The notes under the pieces were generated by a model, which was given only the letters and a program-made list of their open reading frames with translations, made no database searches and was not told the DNA's origin. From an uncultured Flavobacteriaceae bacterium (lineage in GTDB: Bacteria; Bacteroidota; Bacteroidia; Flavobacteriales; Flavobacteriaceae), in assembly GCA_938011315.1 (NCBI GenBank), contig CALLUG010000010.1, positions 56,087 through 120,086 on the forward strand: a DNA stretch of 64,000 nt, in the 5' to 3' direction. Below are positions 26,323-34,762 of this stretch, in pieces; position 1 is the first letter of the stretch; each line of letters begins with the position of its first letter. The translations under genes and the position numbers were made by a program.

Positions 26323-26450
26323 TTTGTAAAATTAAGGTTTGAAAATATAAAATTTGCTTTGCTCTTTCTTAAAAAGAAATGCGAATGTATAATAATTAAT
26401 TAATTTTTTAAAATATCTTTTGAAATAACTAAATGCTATATCATCTTTAT

Positions 26451-26458
26451 TACTTTTG
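26451..26458 (+). promoter_or_regulatory. -7 promoter box of pepD
   Basis: TACTTTTG matches TAnnTTTG and lies 20 bases before the pepD ATG. The nearest TTG is too far for the standard -33 spacing. Confidence 0.35.
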
Positions 26459-26478
26459 TGTAACCTTAATATGTACAT

Positions 26479-27951
26479 ATGAATTCTGAAATAAGAGCAT
26501 TATCACCAACAGCGCTATGGAATAATTTTGCCGACTTAAATGCGGTACCTAGAGCATCGAAAAAAGAAGAACGTGTTATTGCGTTTATGAAGAATTTTGG
26601 AAAAAAACTAAATCTAGAAACAATTGAGGATCAGGTTGGTAATGTGCTAATTAAGAAGCCAGCAACTCAAGGTTTTGAGGACAGGAAAACAATTGTAATG
26701 CAGTCGCATCTCGATATGGTACATCAAAAAAACAAAGCAGTTATTTTTGATTTTAACACCCAAGGGATTGAGATGTATATAGATGGTGACTGGGTACGTG
26801 CTAAGGGGACTACATTGGGGGCAGATAACGGTCTCGGCGTTGCTACAATTATGGCTATTTTAGAAAGTAAAACCATTAGCCATCCTGCTATTGAAGCACT
26901 ATTTACCATAGATGAAGAAACAGGAATGACAGGCGCAATTGGATTAAAAAACGACTTACTAACGGGAAGTATTTTATTAAACCTAGACACCGAAGAAGAT
27001 AACGAAATAGGTATAGGCTGTGCCGGAGGAGTAGATGTTACGGCAACACGAAGCTATAAGGAAGAAGATACCACGGAGATAAAAGTGGGCTATACACTAA
27101 CAGTACAAGGATTGCAGGGCGGGCACTCTGGAATGCAAATTCATGAAGGCTTAGGGAATGCCAATAAAATAATGAATCGTTTGCTGTTTGGTGGTTTTGA
27201 GCGTTTTGGTCTTCGAATTTCTGAAATTGATGGCGGAGGTTTGCGCAATGCAATTCCTAGAGAAAGTAATGCGGTTATTGCCGTAAACGCAAATCAAACC
27301 AATAACTTTGAATTTGAAATCCAGAAGCAATCTAGTATAATTAAAGCAGAACTCGCTTCTGTAGAGCCAAAATTAGAAATTGTGTATTCCAAAACTGAAA
27401 CGCCCAAAAAAGTTATGGAACTAAGCGCCCAAGAAGGGATATTAAGAGCCTTATATGCTGCTAATAACGGAGTGTACAAAATGAGTTCAGATATTACAGA
27501 TCTAGTAGAAACCTCTAATAACATTGCTAGGGTACTTATACAAAACGGGACGATAACTATTGGCTGTTTAACTCGATCTTCTGTAGAAACATCAAAAATA
27601 GATTTAACCAATGGCCTAAGATCTGCGTTTGAGTTGTCAGGCTGTGATGTTGAATACTCTGGCGACTATCCTGGCTGGACTCCAAACATGCAGTCGTCTA
27701 TTCTAGCTGTTATGGAACGTTTGTATGAAAAGATTAATGGAGAAAAAGCTCACGTTGCAGCATGCCATGCAGGCTTGGAGTGTGGTATTTTAGGAAAACA
27801 CTATCCTAATATGGAAATGATAAGTTTTGGACCTACCATAAAAGGAGCACACTCTCCAGATGAACGTGCGCAAATATCGTCTGTACAAAAATATTGGGCA
27901 TTTATGTTAGAAATTTTAAAAAACATACCCCAAAAAGAGAGCAATAATTAG
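26479..27951 (+). CDS. pepD: Aminoacyl-histidine dipeptidase (peptidase D, M20 family)
   Basis: PepD is a cytosolic Zn-dependent peptidase that hydrolyses dipeptides such as carnosine-type Xaa-His. The 490 residues are the standard PepD length. Metal ligand motifs of the M20C group are visible: QSHLDMVHQ (near 76-83), TLGADNGLG (near 113-121) and DEETGMTGA with the catalytic Glu (near 145-153). The lid domain follows, then the closing HAGLECGIL and FGPTIKGAHSPDE. It is monocistronic, with a candidate -7 box 20 bases upstream, and convergent with the nitronate monooxygenase gene. Confidence 0.95.
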   Translation: MNSEIRALSPTALWNNFADLNAVPRASKKEERVIAFMKNFGKKLNLETIEDQVGNVLIKKPATQGFEDRKTIVMQSHLDMVHQKNKAVIFDFNTQGIEMYIDGDWVRAKGTTLGADNGLGVATIMAILESKTISHPAIEALFTIDEETGMTGAIGLKNDLLTGSILLNLDTEEDNEIGIGCAGGVDVTATRSYKEEDTTEIKVGYTLTVQGLQGGHSGMQIHEGLGNANKIMNRLLFGGFERFGLRISEIDGGGLRNAIPRESNAVIAVNANQTNNFEFEIQKQSSIIKAELASVEPKLEIVYSKTETPKKVMELSAQEGILRALYAANNGVYKMSSDITDLVETSNNIARVLIQNGTITIGCLTRSSVETSKIDLTNGLRSAFELSGCDVEYSGDYPGWTPNMQSSILAVMERLYEKINGEKAHVAACHAGLECGILGKHYPNMEMISFGPTIKGAHSPDERAQISSVQKYWAFMLEILKNIPQKESNN

Positions 27952-27966
27952 CAAGACATTACCTTT

Positions 27967-28908
27967 TTAAAACGTTTTAATTAACTGTTTAGCACGCTCA
28001 AACTCCTCAATAATGTTTTTTACAATGTCTTCTACGGACTGTATATCGTGTATTAACCCGGAAACTTGACCAATTTCTAGCTCGCCATTATCCAGATCGC
28101 CTTCAAACATTCCTGCTTTTGCTCTCGCTCTTCCTAATAGTGTTTTTAGCTCGCTTGTGGTAGGTGCTGTTTTGTACAAGGTCTCTAACTCGGTATAAAA
28201 CTTATTTTTTATAAGTCTAACAGGAGCCAACTCTTTTAATGTTAATTGTGTGTCGCCTTCTTTTGCCTTTACAACCGCTTCTTTAAAAGATGGATGAGCT
28301 GAAGATTCCTTACTAGCAACAAAACGACTTCCTATTTGTACGCCATCGGCACCTAATACCATAGTGGCTAACATTGCGTTTCCTGTTGCTATGCCTCCTG
28401 CAGCTATTAGAGGTATGTTAAGGTGCTCTTTGACTATAGGGAGCAATGTTAGGGTAGTGGTTTCGTCTCGACCATTATGCCCTCCAGCCTCAAAGCCTTC
28501 TGCAACTACGGCATCTACACCTGCTTCTTGTGCTTTTAGTGCAAATTTTAAACTACTTACTACATGCACAACAGTTACCCCTCGGTCTTTTAACCAATTT
28601 GTCCAAGTTTTAGGATTCCCAGCCGATGTAAATACGATTTTTACATCTTGACGAATAATAATATCCATAATTTCCTCAATATTAGGATACAGCATTGGAA
28701 CATTAACGCCAAAAGGATTTTGGGTTGCTTTTTTACATTTTTCAATATGTTTTTCTAGTACGTCTGGATACATGGATCCAGCTCCTATTAATCCTAGTAT
28801 GCCTGAGTTACTTGCGGCAGAGGCTAATTTCCAGCCACTATTCCAAATCATCCCTGCTTGAATAATTGGGTATTTTATATCAAATAGTTTGTTAATTTTA
28901 TTAGTCAT
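27967..28908 (-). CDS. Nitronate monooxygenase / FabK-like FMN enzyme
   Basis: This TIM-barrel flavoprotein of the 2-nitropropane dioxygenase/FabK family oxidises nitronates or, in FabK members, reduces enoyl-ACP. Motifs seen are PIIQAGMIWNSG, NVPMLYP, AEGFEAGGHNG (substrate and flavin region), IPLIAAGGIATG and GADGVQIGSRF. The frame is open to 28995, but homologues begin at MTNKINKLFDIKYP, so the ATG at 28908 is preferred (313 residues). Which activity applies cannot be decided from sequence alone. No operon partner. Confidence 0.85.
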   Translation of the reverse strand: MTNKINKLFDIKYPIIQAGMIWNSGWKLASAASNSGILGLIGAGSMYPDVLEKHIEKCKKATQNPFGVNVPMLYPNIEEIMDIIIRQDVKIVFTSAGNPKTWTNWLKDRGVTVVHVVSSLKFALKAQEAGVDAVVAEGFEAGGHNGRDETTTLTLLPIVKEHLNIPLIAAGGIATGNAMLATMVLGADGVQIGSRFVASKESSAHPSFKEAVVKAKEGDTQLTLKELAPVRLIKNKFYTELETLYKTAPTTSELKTLLGRARAKAGMFEGDLDNGELEIGQVSGLIHDIQSVEDIVKNIIEEFERAKQLIKTF

Positions 28909-29049
28909 ATTGTTGTTTAATACATTGTTCGTTTTATTTGTATGCTTGCAAGATTCATATGAATAAAACCAAGATACATTATTGTGAAAGTACAAAAAAA
29001 TAGAAAGGGTTATATGTTTTTTTATAGAATAAAATGGAAATGATTGTTA

Positions 29050-29187
29050 TGCTAATTTATAACTCAATATAAGCCATAACATTCGTTTCTATTGCAATAT
29101 AAAGCATAAATATAACCTAAGACTATGTTTTCTAAACACACTATATTCCAAATTATTTATAGTTCATTTTAAATAACAATTGGTATA
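29050..29187 (+). repeat. Dispersed palindromic repeat, copy E (shortened)
   Basis: A ~138-bp degenerate copy. The left end (GCTAATTTATAACTC) has diverged, the right end (TAACAATTGGTATAA) is intact, and part of the central hairpin is deleted. It lies in the 348-base gap between the nitronate monooxygenase and exchanger genes. Nothing else is visible in that gap. Confidence 0.78.
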
Positions 29188-29256
29188 AGTATTGGTAAAA
29201 AGTTAAAACGATAAAACCTCTCGGAACTAGAGTGTAATTTTGAAAAAAACTATTGG

Positions 29257-30198
29257 TTAAGATTTGAATGCAAAAACTAAAAACACACTGTAGCCTAGCA
29301 CTAGGATTAGTCCTTTAAACCGTCCTATTTGATGTTTTTTAGGGAGTAAAATTAGAGGGAGTAACACTAAGGCAAATGCTAACATCCAGAAGATATCGCT
29401 AGACAAAATTTTAGGATCAGTAACAGGAATTGTTTTAATAATAGACGTTAACCCAAGCACAGAGCCAATATTAAATATATTAGAGCCAATCAAATTCCCT
29501 AAAGAAATGGCTTTCTCTTTCTTTACAGCAGCAATAATAGAAGCTGCCAATTCTGGAACGCTAGTGCCAAAAGCAATTATTGTAGCACCTATTACAGCAT
29601 CACTTACACCTATTTGTTTTGCCAAATCAGTAGCCCCGAGTACTAACCAATTAGAACCATAAAATAAGGCCAAACCTCCTATTGCAAGCCACGCAAAAAT
29701 TTTGAAATAAGAAACGCTAGTCAACCCGTCATCTACCTCATCGATATTTGCTTCTTTTTTAGAACGCTTCAACAATAAAATAATAAACACTATTAGGGTA
29801 GCAAATAGAATAGCGCCTTCTGCAGCACTAAGTTTGGTGTCGTTGTACAAAAAATAATAAGCTATTAAAGAGAATATTACCATAACCGGCCATTCAAATG
29901 TTAAAAACCGCTTAGTAACAGTTATACCTCCTATAATAGTGGTGATGCCTAATACCAAACCAATATTTGCAATATTAGACCCAACAACATTAGTAATAGC
30001 AATGTCTGTACTACCCTTAAAAGCAGCTGTTAAGCTTACTAATAGTTCTGGTACCGAAGTGGCAAAAGAGACTACGGTCATGCCTATAACTAGTCTGGAT
30101 ATATTGAGCTTAAACGATAGGGCAACAGACGACCGTACTAAAAACTCTCCACCTATGACTAAGGCTATAAAACCTATAACTAATAGTATGATATTCAT
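29257..30198 (-). CDS. Calcium/sodium antiporter (CaCA superfamily, YrbG-like)
   Basis: This inner-membrane cation/Ca2+ exchanger of 313 residues has about ten hydrophobic segments. Both signature alpha-repeats are present: FATSVPELLVS with NVVGSNIANIGLVLG in the first half, and FGTSVPELAAS with NLIGSNIFNIGSVLG in the second. This is the inverted duplication typical of the family. Chosen start ATG 30198 (MNIILLVIGF) opens directly into the first membrane helix. The frame also has an ATG at 30228. Ion specificity is inferred from the family. Confidence 0.92.
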   Translation of the reverse strand: MNIILLVIGFIALVIGGEFLVRSSVALSFKLNISRLVIGMTVVSFATSVPELLVSLTAAFKGSTDIAITNVVGSNIANIGLVLGITTIIGGITVTKRFLTFEWPVMVIFSLIAYYFLYNDTKLSAAEGAILFATLIVFIILLLKRSKKEANIDEVDDGLTSVSYFKIFAWLAIGGLALFYGSNWLVLGATDLAKQIGVSDAVIGATIIAFGTSVPELAASIIAAVKKEKAISLGNLIGSNIFNIGSVLGLTSIIKTIPVTDPKILSSDIFWMLAFALVLLPLILLPKKHQIGRFKGLILVLGYSVFLVFAFKS

Positions 30199-30309
30199 AA
30201 ATTTTTTTTGCGAAGATAACAAAAACAAATTATGGCATAATAGACCACTTTGTACACAAATTTAGGTAGATAAAGTATTGAAAAAAAGTTTTTCTTAAAG
30301 AAAATTAAA

Positions 30310-30825
30310 TCAATAGTTTAGTACCGATTTTACAGTATGATGCTTAAGCTTATCTTTTCCATTCAAGGAGGTTAATTGCATTATAAAATTGCATTGTACA
30401 ATTTGTCCCCCTAGTTGTTTAACCAAATTGCAAACGGCTTCTGCAGTACCTCCAGTAGCTAAAACATCGTCGTGTATTAACACGCGATCTCCTTTTGTAA
30501 TAGCGTCCTTATGAATTTCTAAAGTGTTTTCTCCATATTCTAAACGATACGTTTGCGATAACTTATGAAATGGTAACTTTCCGGCTTTACGTGCAGGCAC
30601 AAACCCTGCGTTAAGACTTTGTGCTAGTAATGTTCCAAAAAAAAAGCCTCTAGACTCCATCCCTACAACTTTATCTATGGATTGATTTCCGACTAAGCTA
30701 ACTAGCGCTTTTAGGCAGATATTTATTGCCTCAGCATCTTGAAGCAATGGTGTAATGTCTTTAAACAAAATACCTGGTTTAGGGAAGTCTTTAATATCTC
30801 TAATATAATGTTGTAGTGTACTCAT
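30310..30825 (-). CDS. apt: Adenine phosphoribosyltransferase
   Basis: Apt salvages adenine to AMP with PRPP in the cytosol. The 171 residues are the usual length. The N-terminal DFPKPGILFKDITPLL is characteristic of the family, GMESRGFFFG is an active-site loop, and VLIHDDVLATGGTAEA is the PRPP-binding loop. It starts at ATG 30825 and stands alone, with the structured RNA candidate beyond its upstream side. Confidence 0.96.
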   Translation of the reverse strand: MSTLQHYIRDIKDFPKPGILFKDITPLLQDAEAINICLKALVSLVGNQSIDKVVGMESRGFFFGTLLAQSLNAGFVPARKAGKLPFHKLSQTYRLEYGENTLEIHKDAITKGDRVLIHDDVLATGGTAEAVCNLVKQLGGQIVQCNFIMQLTSLNGKDKLKHHTVKSVLNY

Positions 30826-31024
30826 CTATTTTTTTGGTTATTTACTGTTTTATAATTTACTGTGTGCTGATTGTTTCTGAAATGCTTTAGCATAAAATAT
30901 CATAAAGGTAGCGCAAAATGATATAATATTCTTAATAAAAAATTGATATATTTGAAAATGGAATAAAACCTTAAAAATTGACATCATAAAGCATAGTAGC
31001 GTTATCGTATTTTTTCTTTATAAA

Positions 31025-31118
31025 ATCGCCAAATTTGAATAAGTACAAAAAATATAGTGTAATAGCTGCGTCCAATAAGGGCGTGGACTGACTATATTGT
31101 ACTTAGGTCTCTGGCGAT
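31025..31118 (+). ncRNA. Structured RNA candidate (6S-like, or leader of the next gene)
   Basis: Nested stems occupy this non-coding region. Stem 1 pairs ATCGCCA (31025-31031) with TGGCGAT (31112-31118). After an internal bubble, stem 2 pairs AAGTACAA (31041-31048) with TTGTACTT (31097-31104), then TATAGT (31053-31058) with ACTATA (31091-31096). A tip stem pairs GTCCA with TGGAC (31070-31074, 31084-31088). A long rod with a central bubble is the 6S RNA shape, and a 6S-Flavo class is known in this phylum. A competing stem (31075-31091 with about 31137-31153) and a small hairpin at 31117-31133 point to alternative folds, so a riboswitch-like leader for 31205-31570 is the main alternative. Strand is assumed. 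Confidence 0.45.
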
Positions 31119-31204
31119 ACCTTTAAAGGGTATGGTTCAGTTTCACGCCTTATCTTATTTAGTCCGTTTTATTTGTAACTGGTAAAACAATAATGTTATC
31201 ATTT

Positions 31205-31570
31205 ATGGAAAAACAGACTCTATCAAAATCATTAATTTTTGGAATATTTAGCTTTATTTTTGTAGTATTCAATATCTTAATCAGCGTTTTGCATTCATGG
31301 ATTGTAAGACGCTTAAATTATAGTGGTTTAACAGACTCAATAAAAAACGAATTACTATACCTAAAATTAACTTTTTGGATTGGATTTATAGGGTTTATGA
31401 TTAGCTTAGTTTCAAATAAAAATCATAGGATATTGGGGTTTATCATGGTTGCTTGTGGTTTGTTGCTGCTAATTTCAATGATTTTAGTTAATGTATTTTT
31501 AATATTTCCAGCCTTATTTTTTTTGATTGTAGGCATATTATGTTTTACACAAAAATTAGATAAGAGCTAA
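31205..31570 (+). CDS. Small multi-pass membrane protein, unknown function
   Basis: The 121-residue protein has about four hydrophobic segments (near residues 10-30, 50-70, 75-95 and 95-115, counted from MEKQTLSKS) and no recognisable catalytic motif. An ATG four codons upstream (31193) is also possible. It is preceded by a strongly structured 130-base region that might be its leader. Family not recognised. A role at the inner membrane is all that the sequence supports. Confidence 0.6.
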   Translation: MEKQTLSKSLIFGIFSFIFVVFNILISVLHSWIVRRLNYSGLTDSIKNELLYLKLTFWIGFIGFMISLVSNKNHRILGFIMVACGLLLLISMILVNVFLIFPALFFLIVGILCFTQKLDKS

Positions 31571-31784
31571 AAATCAAAACGAACAACTACATTAAAATAT
31601 AAAAACAGAACAACCTAATGCCTAAGCCTTGAATTGTGCTAAATTGTGGGTGTAATAATGTTTTAAGGAGCTCTTGTTTCTTTTTTTATCAATAAATTTA
31701 TGCTAGCTTTAATTAGGTTCATAAAATTTTATTTGTACATTGTGTTATTATCTAAAACAAATATAAACATAATATTCTATATAA

Positions 31785-31800
31785 TTACATAATAATGTAA
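31785..31800. promoter_or_regulatory. Palindromic operator candidate of the S24-like repressor gene
   Basis: TTACAT-AATA-ATGTAA is a perfect 6-bp dyad with a 4-base spacer, located 8 bases before the ATG of the XRE/S24 regulator. It is placed as expected for autoregulation. No second copy was noticed in the window. Confidence 0.4.
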
Positions 31801-31807
31801 AATAATT

Positions 31808-32494
31808 ATGAATCCTAAATTAAATATACGTAAATATATTGAATATAAGGGGATTACTATTAGTGAGTTTTGCTCTAAAACGAAACTTTCAAATGGTTTT
31901 TTAACTAATAATGGCGCCATAGGAAGTGATAAAATACATAATATTATAAGAGTATATCCCGACATTAATATCCATTGGCTTATAACAGGCGAAGGCGAGA
32001 TGCTCAAAGATAACAATATTATAAATGAACCCAGCGCGTCTTACCACCCCATGGCAAGCCAAATACAACAAAACCAAGCGGTACCCTTGTATCATCTTAA
32101 TATAGCCAAGGGTCTAGTGTCTTTGTTCGATAGTGATACCGCCCCAATGCCTATAGATTATATTACAATCCCTAACTTACCAAAAAGTGATGGTGCTGTT
32201 TTTGTAATAGGTGATAATATGTACCCTTTGCTTAAAAGTGGTGACATTATTATTTATAAACAACAGGAATTAGATATTGCCAACATATTTTTTGGTGAAA
32301 TGTATTTGATTTCTGTAAACTTGCACAAAGACGACTATACTAGCCTAAAGTGGATACAGCGTAGTGATAAAGGTGATGATTATATAAAATTGGTGAGCGA
32401 GAATAAGCATCATCAGCCTAAAGATGTTCACCTAAGTCAAGTTAATGCTATAGCCTTAGTTAAAGCAAGTATACGGGTAAGCACTATGCGATAA
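31808..32494 (+). CDS. XRE/CI-like transcriptional regulator with degenerate S24 peptidase domain
   Basis: The 228-residue protein combines an N-terminal helix-turn-helix region (about 5-75, ITISEFCSKTKLSNGFL) with a C-terminal LexA/CI-type S24 fold (about 110-225). In S24 proteases the nucleophile lies in GDSM. Here the motif is VIGDNMYPLLKSGD with Asn137 replacing Ser, while a Lys (181, SLKWI) is present near the expected place. Self-cleavage in an SOS-like response is therefore unlikely, and it may respond to another signal. A dyad sits directly upstream. No phage genes surround it. Confidence 0.8.
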   Translation: MNPKLNIRKYIEYKGITISEFCSKTKLSNGFLTNNGAIGSDKIHNIIRVYPDINIHWLITGEGEMLKDNNIINEPSASYHPMASQIQQNQAVPLYHLNIAKGLVSLFDSDTAPMPIDYITIPNLPKSDGAVFVIGDNMYPLLKSGDIIIYKQQELDIANIFFGEMYLISVNLHKDDYTSLKWIQRSDKGDDYIKLVSENKHHQPKDVHLSQVNAIALVKASIRVSTMR

Positions 32495-32575
32495 AAATGA
32501 GTTGTATTGTAAATGTTACACCTTTGAATAAGTAAACATTACAAACACTTTTACATTTTGAGGCACAAATTTTAA

Positions 32576-33781
32576 TTAAGCCTCACCATCTACATAATCT
32601 TGCAAGTAGGCAAAACGTGGCGTGAGTTTCCCATTTTTGGTAACTCTTGCACGTTGCAAAATTCCATCACTATCATTGTTGTAAAATGCAGGAATAACAT
32701 GTTTTAAAAACAAATCTCCAAAACCTTCACTAGCATCTTTTGGTAGTTCGCAAGGTAAATTATCGACTGCCATAACTGTAATCGCATTTTTTGTGTTAAA
32801 AGCAACTTCGCTTTCGGACCTCGGATCGTAACCATAAAAAGGATCTGCAATCGTAGAGGCTCTTAACGTGGAGGCTACAGGCCCATCAATATCGCAAGAA
32901 ATATCTGCAATAAGATTAATGTTAAATTCGGGATGTTTTGCGTCTTCTCGAGTAAATAAGTAAGGGGCGTTATTGCCATAAAAATGTCCTGCTATAAAAA
33001 AATCGCTCACTTTGGCATAAGGCATAAAATTACTTTCGTAAGCTCTCGGGTCTTTATAAAATTCTTGCTTATTTCCTACACGACCATCCTTTCGTTTGTT
33101 GTATTCCATAACATCTGTTATACAGTAAACAGGTTCTGAAAATTCAGAAGTTAAATACAGCGCATCACTAATTTGCTTAACGTTTAAGTAATCCAAAATT
33201 TCTTGTGCACCACGAGCTACTTTGCCTGTTCCTGATAATAAAATTTTAATATTAGGAAGCTTAATACGGTCTAACTCATGTTTTAGGGCATTTAAGTCTT
33301 TTAAACTTTCAACCTTTGGTAAGTTAAATAAGCCATCTCTAAGCCCTAAAGCTCTAAAGCCATTATAAGCTCCAACAAGTCCAGCATAACGACCAAAACC
33401 AATAAGTCTCAGACCGTTTTCTTTCACTATAGTTTCGTGGTCATATAACTCAATATTACGATCTAATATGGCTTGTAATAGCTTACGGTTATAAGGTTGT
33501 TTTTTTATGGTATGAGAAAAGAAAAAATATGTTTTATTAGGAATTAATGCATCGATAGGGACTTCCTTTACCCCTAGTATTACATCACAATCATTTAGGT
33601 TGCTTACAGGCGTAAACCCTTGGGCTGCATAATCCTGATCTTTAAAAATTCGAATATCAGAACGTTCTACCTTAAAGCTTGCTTTAGGGAATTGATTACT
33701 AGCATCTTTTAGCTTTTTGGGAGAGAATACAACGCGACGATCTGGTGGGTTTTTTCGTTCTTTACTAATACCGAATTTCAT
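32576..33781 (-). CDS. Saccharopine dehydrogenase / alanine dehydrogenase-like protein
   Basis: The 401-residue protein shares the N-terminal domain of alanine dehydrogenase, pyridine nucleotide transhydrogenase and lysine-forming saccharopine dehydrogenase (KFGISKERKNPPDRRVVFSP; YFFFSHTIKKQPYN). It also has a Rossmann segment ILLSGTGKVARGAQEIL. SHTIKKQ resembles the saccharopine dehydrogenase motif, and the ADISCDIDGP motif is conserved in both enzyme groups. A role in lysine or alanine metabolism is inferred; the reaction is not settled. A -7 box on the minus strand lies 40 bases upstream. It is divergent from ssrA. Confidence 0.8.
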   Translation of the reverse strand: MKFGISKERKNPPDRRVVFSPKKLKDASNQFPKASFKVERSDIRIFKDQDYAAQGFTPVSNLNDCDVILGVKEVPIDALIPNKTYFFFSHTIKKQPYNRKLLQAILDRNIELYDHETIVKENGLRLIGFGRYAGLVGAYNGFRALGLRDGLFNLPKVESLKDLNALKHELDRIKLPNIKILLSGTGKVARGAQEILDYLNVKQISDALYLTSEFSEPVYCITDVMEYNKRKDGRVGNKQEFYKDPRAYESNFMPYAKVSDFFIAGHFYGNNAPYLFTREDAKHPEFNINLIADISCDIDGPVASTLRASTIADPFYGYDPRSESEVAFNTKNAITVMAVDNLPCELPKDASEGFGDLFLKHVIPAFYNNDSDGILQRARVTKNGKLTPRFAYLQDYVDGEA

Positions 33782-33821
33782 ATATTTTATAGCTTTATAA
33801 GAGTTGGTTGTAAAATTTGCG

Positions 33822-33829
33822 CAAAAGTA
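33822..33829 (-). promoter_or_regulatory. -7 promoter box of the saccharopine dehydrogenase-like gene
   Basis: TACTTTTG on the minus strand matches TAnnTTTG and sits 40 bases upstream of the ATG. Confidence 0.4.
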
Positions 33830-33861
33830 AAAGGAATAGTAGGCTTATACAAACTTTTTAA

Positions 33862-33869
33862 TAACTTTG
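33862..33869 (+). promoter_or_regulatory. -7 promoter box of ssrA
   Basis: TAACTTTG matches TAnnTTTG and lies about 21 bases before the mature 5' end of tmRNA, leaving room for a short 5' leader removed by RNase P. Confidence 0.4.
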
Positions 33870-33890
33870 CTGTAGTTTATATAGCATATT

Positions 33891-34280
33891 GGGGTCGACT
33901 GGTTTTGACAGCGAGTTGTATTAAACTGTAAGCATGTCGTGTAATGATTTTGAAACACGTAAAAGGCTAAATCGACATTTAAACGGCGAGAATAACTACG
34001 CTTTAGCAGCATAATCTGAATTATAGTAAGATTAGCCTCGTCCTACAAGGTAGGAATGCTAAATGTCTCTTGAAAGCCTTGGTTAACGGCGTTCTGTTGG
34101 AGACATCGTAAAAGTTGACATAGAAACTATAACGTTTCGGTATAGTTTTGAAACTAAAGAAACTAAGTTATATGTGGGCGGTTTTTGGTCAGCATATCAT
34201 CGAAAATGAATTAAAAACTAAACATGTAGAAAGCACTTTGGTAGCTTGTTTGGACCCGAGTTCGATTCTCGGCGGCTCCA
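33891..34280 (+). ncRNA. ssrA: Transfer-messenger RNA (tmRNA)
   Basis: tmRNA rescues stalled ribosomes with SmpB and tags the incomplete protein for degradation. The 5' end GGGGTCGACTGG and the 3' end GGACCCGAGTTCGATTCTCG plus CGGCTCC form the tRNA-like acceptor (seven pairs) and T arm. The tag frame is at 33985-34014, with GGC as resume codon and the sequence GENNYALAA followed by TAA. The 3' CCA is not fully encoded, so it must be added by tRNA nucleotidyltransferase. About 390 nucleotides, one piece, not permuted. Confidence 0.97.
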
Positions 34281-34283
34281 CAA

Positions 34284-34325
34284 AACACCTTGTAATGTTT
34301 TATTTACAGGGTGTTATTTTTTTTA
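34284..34325 (+). terminator. Terminator of ssrA
   Basis: A 12-bp perfect stem (34284-34295 with 34304-34315, AACACCTTGTAA) is followed by ATTTTTTTT, four bases after the tmRNA end. Confidence 0.92.
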
Positions 34326-34448
34326 ATTCTAATACAGTTAACAAAGGGATTGGCTTAACTAAAACAAGTAAAAAAACAGCTTAAAGCCTCAAAGGCATAG
34401 CTTCAAAATGATTGGTGAGCAATTAGTTATAAATTATAAAAACTGTAT

Positions 34449-34606
34449 TTATGCCAATTATGACTCAAAATAAGTCATATCATTCGTTTTTATTGCCTCA
34501 TATATCACTATAAAACTTAAGCGTAACTAAGACTATGTTTCCTATGTCATATAAACACTATATTTCAAATTAGTTATAGCTCATTTTAAATAGCAATTGG
34601 TGCTAA
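34449..34606 (+). repeat. Dispersed palindromic repeat, copy F
   Basis: A ~158-bp copy with ends TATGCCAATTATGACTC and TAGCAATTGGTGCTA. The central hairpin is partly lost (AAACTTAAGCGTAAC / GACTATGTTT). It lies in the ~440-base gap between the ssrA terminator and the gene at 34763. Nothing else is recognisable in that gap. Confidence 0.85.
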
Positions 34607-34762
34607 TAGAACTAAAAGGAATAAAAAATTGAATGCAGAAATGCAAAGCATTATCAAATGTAATTAATCTTGGTTTGTTACAATAATTAGAGGTATAAGC
34701 AGTTACTATCTTTATCCTATAATCTAGAATATTACCAAATTTTAAAACTACTATGTTACAAA

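Noticed and set aside
28909..28995. N-terminal extension of the nitronate monooxygenase
   Set aside because: The extra residues are Lys/Asn/Tyr-rich and unlike the family. The conserved start MTNKINKLFDIKYP lies at 28908.
31035..31091. Short reading frame through the structured region after apt
   Set aside because: It has no start codon and coincides with stems on both sides. RNA structure explains the region better.
34255..34280. Separate tRNA gene (T-arm-like GTTCGATTC)
   Set aside because: It is the tRNA-like domain of ssrA. No cloverleaf with anticodon arm is present, and I found no other tRNA or rRNA gene in the window.
34148..34384. Open frame of 78 codons across the 3' half of ssrA
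   Set aside because: It overlaps the tRNA-like end and the terminator of tmRNA, which are unmistakable, so it is a chance frame.
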